From CAWVWD01 sp965662365 (GTDB lineage: Bacteria; Bacteroidota; Bacteroidia; Chitinophagales; Saprospiraceae), in assembly GCA_965662365.1 (NCBI GenBank), contig CBFIHR010000121.1:1-9526 (forward strand): 9,526 bases of DNA, read 5' to 3'. This document shows, in pieces, positions 7,759 through 9,526 of the stretch; positions within the stretch are counted from its first letter, which is position 1; each line of letters begins with the position of its first letter. A program made the translations under genes and the position numbers. The notes beneath the pieces were generated by a model. It was given only the letters and a program-made list of their open reading frames with translations, did no database searches and was not told where the DNA came from.

Positions 7759-7822
7759 AGATGTGAGATTTTTAGATACGAAATTATTACATCTCGTATC
7801 TCATCTCTCAAATCTCATATCT
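7759..7822. repeat. Long imperfect hairpin of degenerate gagatay heptamers between E2 and E1
   Basis: agatgtgagattt (7759-7771) pairs with aaatctcatatct (7810-7822) with one G:U, and agatacgaaat (7774-7784) with atctcgtatct (7791-7801) with one mismatch. The right arm has about 6 extra bases and the loop is tattac. On the minus strand the right arm reads as degenerate heptamers such as agatatg, agatttg, agagatg and agatacg. It starts 3 nt after the E2 stop codon (7828-7826) and ends 20 nt before the E1 ATG, filling nearly the whole spacer. In the E2-E1 transcript it could lower E1 output, guide RNA cleavage or protect the E2 message; these roles are inferred. Confidence 0.7.
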
Positions 7823-7825
7823 TTT

Positions 7826-9142
7826 TTACAAAGGACGATTTACATCAAAAGCTTCCAAATAATCCGCTACTCGTCTCAGAAACGAACCGCCTAGAAAGCC
7901 GTCAACAACTCTATGGTCGTAAGAATGTGATAGAAACATTTTGTGACGAATTGCAATCACATCACCATATTCTGTTTCGACAACCGCAGGTTTTTTCTGA
8001 ATTACACCAGTCGCCAAAATTGCAACTTGTGGCTGATTAATAATCGGTGTTCCCATGATATTGCCGAATGTACCGACATTAGAAATGGTATAAGTGCCAC
8101 CTTGAATATCGTCAGGCTTTAGCTTATTATTTCGGGCTTTATCAACTAAGTTATTGGTCTGTTTTGCGATGCCTTGTAGGTTTAAGTAATCAGCATTTTT
8201 AATAACGGGAACAATCAAGTTACCGCTTGGCAAAGCGGCAGCGATTCCAATATTAATATCTTTTTTGATGATTACATTATCGCCATCGACAGAGGCATTG
8301 ATTGCAGGAAAATCTTTGATAGCTTTGGTGACGGCTTCTACGAATATTGGTGTAAACGTAATTTTTGTACCGTATTTTGCTAAAAATGCCTTTTTGTTTT
8401 TGTTTCTCCAATTTACAACATTCGTCATATCGACCTCGACAAACGAGGTAACGTGTGGTGAAATGCGTTTAGAGTCCACCATATGTTTAGCGATCATCTT
8501 CCGCATTCTGTCCATTTGGATAATTTCGACGTTTTCGTTGGCGGTTGATGAATTTTCAACTTTCTTAATTTCTGGTTGCTTATTGCTTACTGCCGGCTGT
8601 TTATTACTTACTGAAACAGGAGTTGTTTGTGAGCGATTTTTTAAATAATTAAGAATATCGCTTTTTTTAACTCTGCCGTTTTCGCCAGTTCCATTGATAT
8701 TTTCCATTTCTTCAACGCTTAGATTCTCCTCCTCTGCAATAGAACGTGCTAAAGGTGAATAGAAGCGATTGGAAACACTTGGGCGTAATTCGATTTCCGA
8801 TTTCCGATTTCCGACTTCTGCTTTTTCAGATTCAGTAATCGTAGTTTTTGTGGTTGTATCAGGAGCGGTAGATTGTACGGTGACATCATTCGTTGCTTCC
8901 GTTGCAATACGTGCAATGACTTTTCCTACGTCAACAACGTCATCGGCTTCGTAAAGAATTTCTATAATTGTTCCATTTACAGGTGATGGAACTTCAGAAT
9001 CTACTTTATCCGTTGCAATTTCGCAAATTGGTTCATCTTCTTCGATGGTATCACCGACATTTTTTAACCAAGAAATAATAGTTGCGTCGGTGATACTTTC
9101 TCCAAGCTTGGGTAAGACTAACTCAAAGTTAGACATTGGCAT
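7826..9142 (-). CDS. Dihydrolipoyl acyltransferase (E2) of a 2-oxoacid dehydrogenase complex
   Basis: E2 forms the core of the complex and moves the acyl group from E1 to CoA on a swinging lipoyl arm. Its 438 residues hold one lipoyl domain (about 4-80) with lipoylated Lys46 in EIATDKVDSEVPSP, a linker (81-125), a peripheral-subunit-binding domain (126-167, SPLARSIAEEENL to VKKSDILNYL), a second linker (168-205), and the catalytic domain (206-438) ending with DHRVVDG (409-415; His410, Asp414). The order and length are normal for a single-lipoyl E2. Sequence style fits branched-chain or general acyltransferases; succinyltransferase cannot be fully excluded, but the fused E1 next door argues against it. 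ATG at 9142 gives MPMSNFELVLPKLGES; ATG at 9136 is equally possible, and no clear ribosome site decides. Both linkers contain in-frame heptamer-derived repeats (8570-8611, 8791-8818). It is first in the E2-E1 unit. No E3 is present in the window. Confidence 0.95.
   Translation of the reverse strand: MPMSNFELVLPKLGESITDATIISWLKNVGDTIEEDEPICEIATDKVDSEVPSPVNGTIIEILYEADDVVDVGKVIARIATEATNDVTVQSTAPDTTTKTTITESEKAEVGNRKSEIELRPSVSNRFYSPLARSIAEEENLSVEEMENINGTGENGRVKKSDILNYLKNRSQTTPVSVSNKQPAVSNKQPEIKKVENSSTANENVEIIQMDRMRKMIAKHMVDSKRISPHVTSFVEVDMTNVVNWRNKNKKAFLAKYGTKITFTPIFVEAVTKAIKDFPAINASVDGDNVIIKKDINIGIAAALPSGNLIVPVIKNADYLNLQGIAKQTNNLVDKARNNKLKPDDIQGGTYTISNVGTFGNIMGTPIINQPQVAILATGVIQKKPAVVETEYGDVIAIRHKMFLSHSYDHRVVDGFLGGSFLRRVADYLEAFDVNRPL
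8570..8611. repeat. 21-bp direct repeat x2 coding for VSNKQPA/VSNKQPE in the second E2 linker
   Basis: On the minus strand 8611-8591 and 8590-8570 are two adjacent 21-bp copies (15 of 21 bases agree) encoding VSNKQPA and VSNKQPE at residues 178-191. Each copy reads as heptamers, gtaagca-ataagca being the clearest. It lies between the subunit-binding and catalytic domains, where flexible Ala/Pro/charged sequence is tolerated. Similar gtaagca arrays occur between genes in Bacteroidota as far as I recall. Confidence 0.7.
8791..8818. repeat. Heptamer tandem repeat (cgatttc) x4 inside the first E2 linker
   Basis: Three perfect copies of cgatttc (8791-8797, 8798-8804, 8805-8811) are followed by cgacttc (8812-8818). 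On the coding strand this is gaagtcg plus three gaaatcg units, translated within AEVGNRKSEIELR (residues 109-121) between the lipoyl and subunit-binding domains. The near-perfect units suggest recent expansion or insertion. A multiple of 21 bp is neutral for frame; 28 bp is not, so flanking indels must have kept the frame. Confidence 0.85.
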
Positions 9143-9170
9143 AGCATTTTTTTGTTAGTGAAATGTAATA

Positions 9171-9230
9171 TGGTTAAACGACTTCTTTAGTCAAAACAAA
9201 ACTTTTATAAAAGTTATTAAACTTTAACCA
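9171..9230 (-). promoter_or_regulatory. Possible three-way-junction RNA leader of E2
   Basis: In the E2 transcript an outer 8-bp stem (tttaacca 9223-9230 with tggttaaa 9171-9178) would close two inner hairpins: the 16-bp palindrome aacttttataaaagtt (9200-9215; six pairs and a 4-nt loop) and gact/agtc around tcttt (9180-9192). The element starts about 25 nt after the predicted start site and ends 28 nt before the ATG. It matches no riboswitch I recognise. The palindromes could instead bind a protein as DNA, and AT-rich stems are weak. Confidence 0.35.
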
Positions 9231-9260
9231 AATTGTAATCTGCATTTTGTTAGTATGCCG

Positions 9261-9268
9261 CAAAAATA
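9261..9268 (-). promoter_or_regulatory. Candidate -7 box for E2 (TATTTTTG)
   Basis: The minus strand reads TATTTTTG from 9268 to 9261, an exact TAnnTTTG match. Transcription would start near 9256, giving a leader of about 113 nt. A TTTG box at the usual 17-23 bp spacing is missing; the nearest upstream TTG lies 27 bp away inside the palindrome at 9286-9299, so the promoter may be weak or need an activator. Confidence 0.4.
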
Positions 9269-9285
9269 CAAAATATTTAATTAAT

Positions 9286-9299
9286 GTTGCTATAGCAAC
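9286..9299. promoter_or_regulatory. Perfect 14-bp palindrome gttgctatagcaac, operator-like
   Basis: gttgcta/tagcaac is its own reverse complement. It is the GC-richest spot in an otherwise almost pure AT stretch. It covers the expected -33 position of the E2 promoter and ends 20 bp before the -33 box of the opposing promoter, so one dimeric regulator could control both directions. The TTGC-N4-GCAA spacing suits winged-helix dimers such as MarR-type proteins; the class is a guess. Nothing in the window encodes such a regulator. Confidence 0.5.
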
Positions 9300-9319
9300 T
9301 ATTATTATTGTAATAATTG

Positions 9320-9348
9320 TTTGTTAAAAAATAAAAAGTGTATTTTTG
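9320..9348 (+). promoter_or_regulatory. Rightward Bacteroidota-type promoter (TTTG-N17-TATTTTTG)
   Basis: TTTG at 9320-9323 and TATTTTTG at 9341-9348 are separated by 17 bp, matching both boxes of the Flavobacterium-type consensus. Transcription would start near 9353 and run rightward out of the window through the inverted repeat at 9372-9501. This is the best promoter match I found in the window. Confidence 0.5.
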
Positions 9349-9371
9349 ATTAGTAGTATATGATCAAATAA

Positions 9372-9501
9372 GTATCAGACTTTATATGATTTGAGTTGGT
9401 TATTATTTTTTTTGTTCCATTTTGAAAGTTACTAAAACCAACGTACTTTTAAAGTTTAGTAAACGTAAAACTACCAACCTAAATCATATAGAGCCGGATA
9501 T
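9372..9501. repeat. Imperfect 29-position inverted repeat around a 72-bp centre
   Basis: Positions 9372-9400 pair with 9473-9501: 23 of 29 Watson-Crick, two more as G:U. The best part is tatatgattt (9383-9392) with aaatcatata (9481-9490). The centre has smaller palindromes: acttttaaagt (9445-9455), gtttagtaaac (9454-9464), and ttactaaa (9429-9436) facing tttagtaa (9455-9462). It could be a small non-autonomous mobile element with terminal inverted repeats, or a large leader hairpin for the rightward transcript. No transposase and no clear target-site duplication is visible. Confidence 0.55.
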
Positions 9502-9526
9502 CATTTTTATAAAATGTGAAGAATGA

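Larger units (their letters stand above)
9143..9526. other. Gene-free divergent control region upstream of E2
   Basis: No credible coding frame exists in these 384 bases on either strand; the last ATG (9514) meets TGA at once. The stretch is very AT-rich and holds, from left to right, a structured E2 leader, an E2 promoter box, a perfect palindrome, an opposing promoter and a long inverted repeat, each listed separately. The layout implies a rightward gene starting beyond the window. Confidence 0.6.

Noticed and set aside
8265..8648. 127-codon plus-strand open frame inside E2 with hydrophobic stretches
   Set aside because: Antisense shadow of the E2 catalytic domain and linker; its repeats come from the E2 linker repeat.
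5666..9142. Pyruvate or 2-oxoglutarate dehydrogenase instead of branched-chain type
   Set aside because: 2-oxoglutarate E1 is a different, longer single chain; the pyruvate alternative is less likely from the alpha-half motifs but is not excluded, so the product name is kept general.
9372..9501. Complete insertion sequence
   Set aside because: Only about 130 bp with no transposase frame; at most a non-autonomous element.

Overview
The window is AT-rich chromosomal DNA that looks like Bacteroidota, most likely a Flavobacterium-type organism. The signs are a fused alpha/beta E1 of a 2-oxoacid dehydrogenase, a secreted protein with a Y-G-Q/S signal cleavage site, promoter-like boxes of the TTTG / TAnnTTTG type instead of E. 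coli -35/-10 boxes, almost no Shine-Dalgarno sequences, and several short tandem repeats of a kind I associate with intergenic DNA in this phylum. The assignment rests on recognition, not on a database search.

Left part (1-1090, minus strand): a small secreted protein of unknown function (229-894). Three bases after its stop begins an apparently broken gene (225-64). The fragment encodes a basic N-terminus and one membrane helix, has an in-frame TAA, and loses recognisable coding where a 9-bp tandem repeat begins. Centre-left (1091-4615, minus): a 1174-residue SWIM zinc-finger SNF2 helicase with intact ATPase motifs and its own promoter-like boxes, overlapped by a 9-bp inverted repeat. Centre (4867-5562, plus): a predicted lipoprotein of unknown function, convergent with the next gene and separated from it by a long hairpin.

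Right part (5666-9142, minus): an E2-E1 pair of a branched-chain-type 2-oxoacid dehydrogenase complex, dihydrolipoyl acyltransferase first and then the fused E1. Together with an E3 not present here they would oxidatively decarboxylate a 2-oxoacid (probably branched-chain) to an acyl-CoA. The E2-E1 spacer holds a long hairpin made of degenerate heptamers. Both interdomain linkers of E2 contain heptamer-derived repeats in frame, and the E1 alpha-beta linker contains a GC-rich small palindrome.

Far right (9143-9526): no gene. It appears to be a divergent control region: a promoter toward E2 with a possible three-way-junction leader, a perfect 14-bp palindrome at the expected -33 position, a good opposing promoter toward an unseen gene beyond 9526, and a 29-position imperfect inverted repeat in that transcript's leader.

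I see no defence island, CRISPR array, tRNA, rRNA or complete insertion sequence. The protein genes are ordinary. The interesting material is the repeat ecology and the control region upstream of E2.
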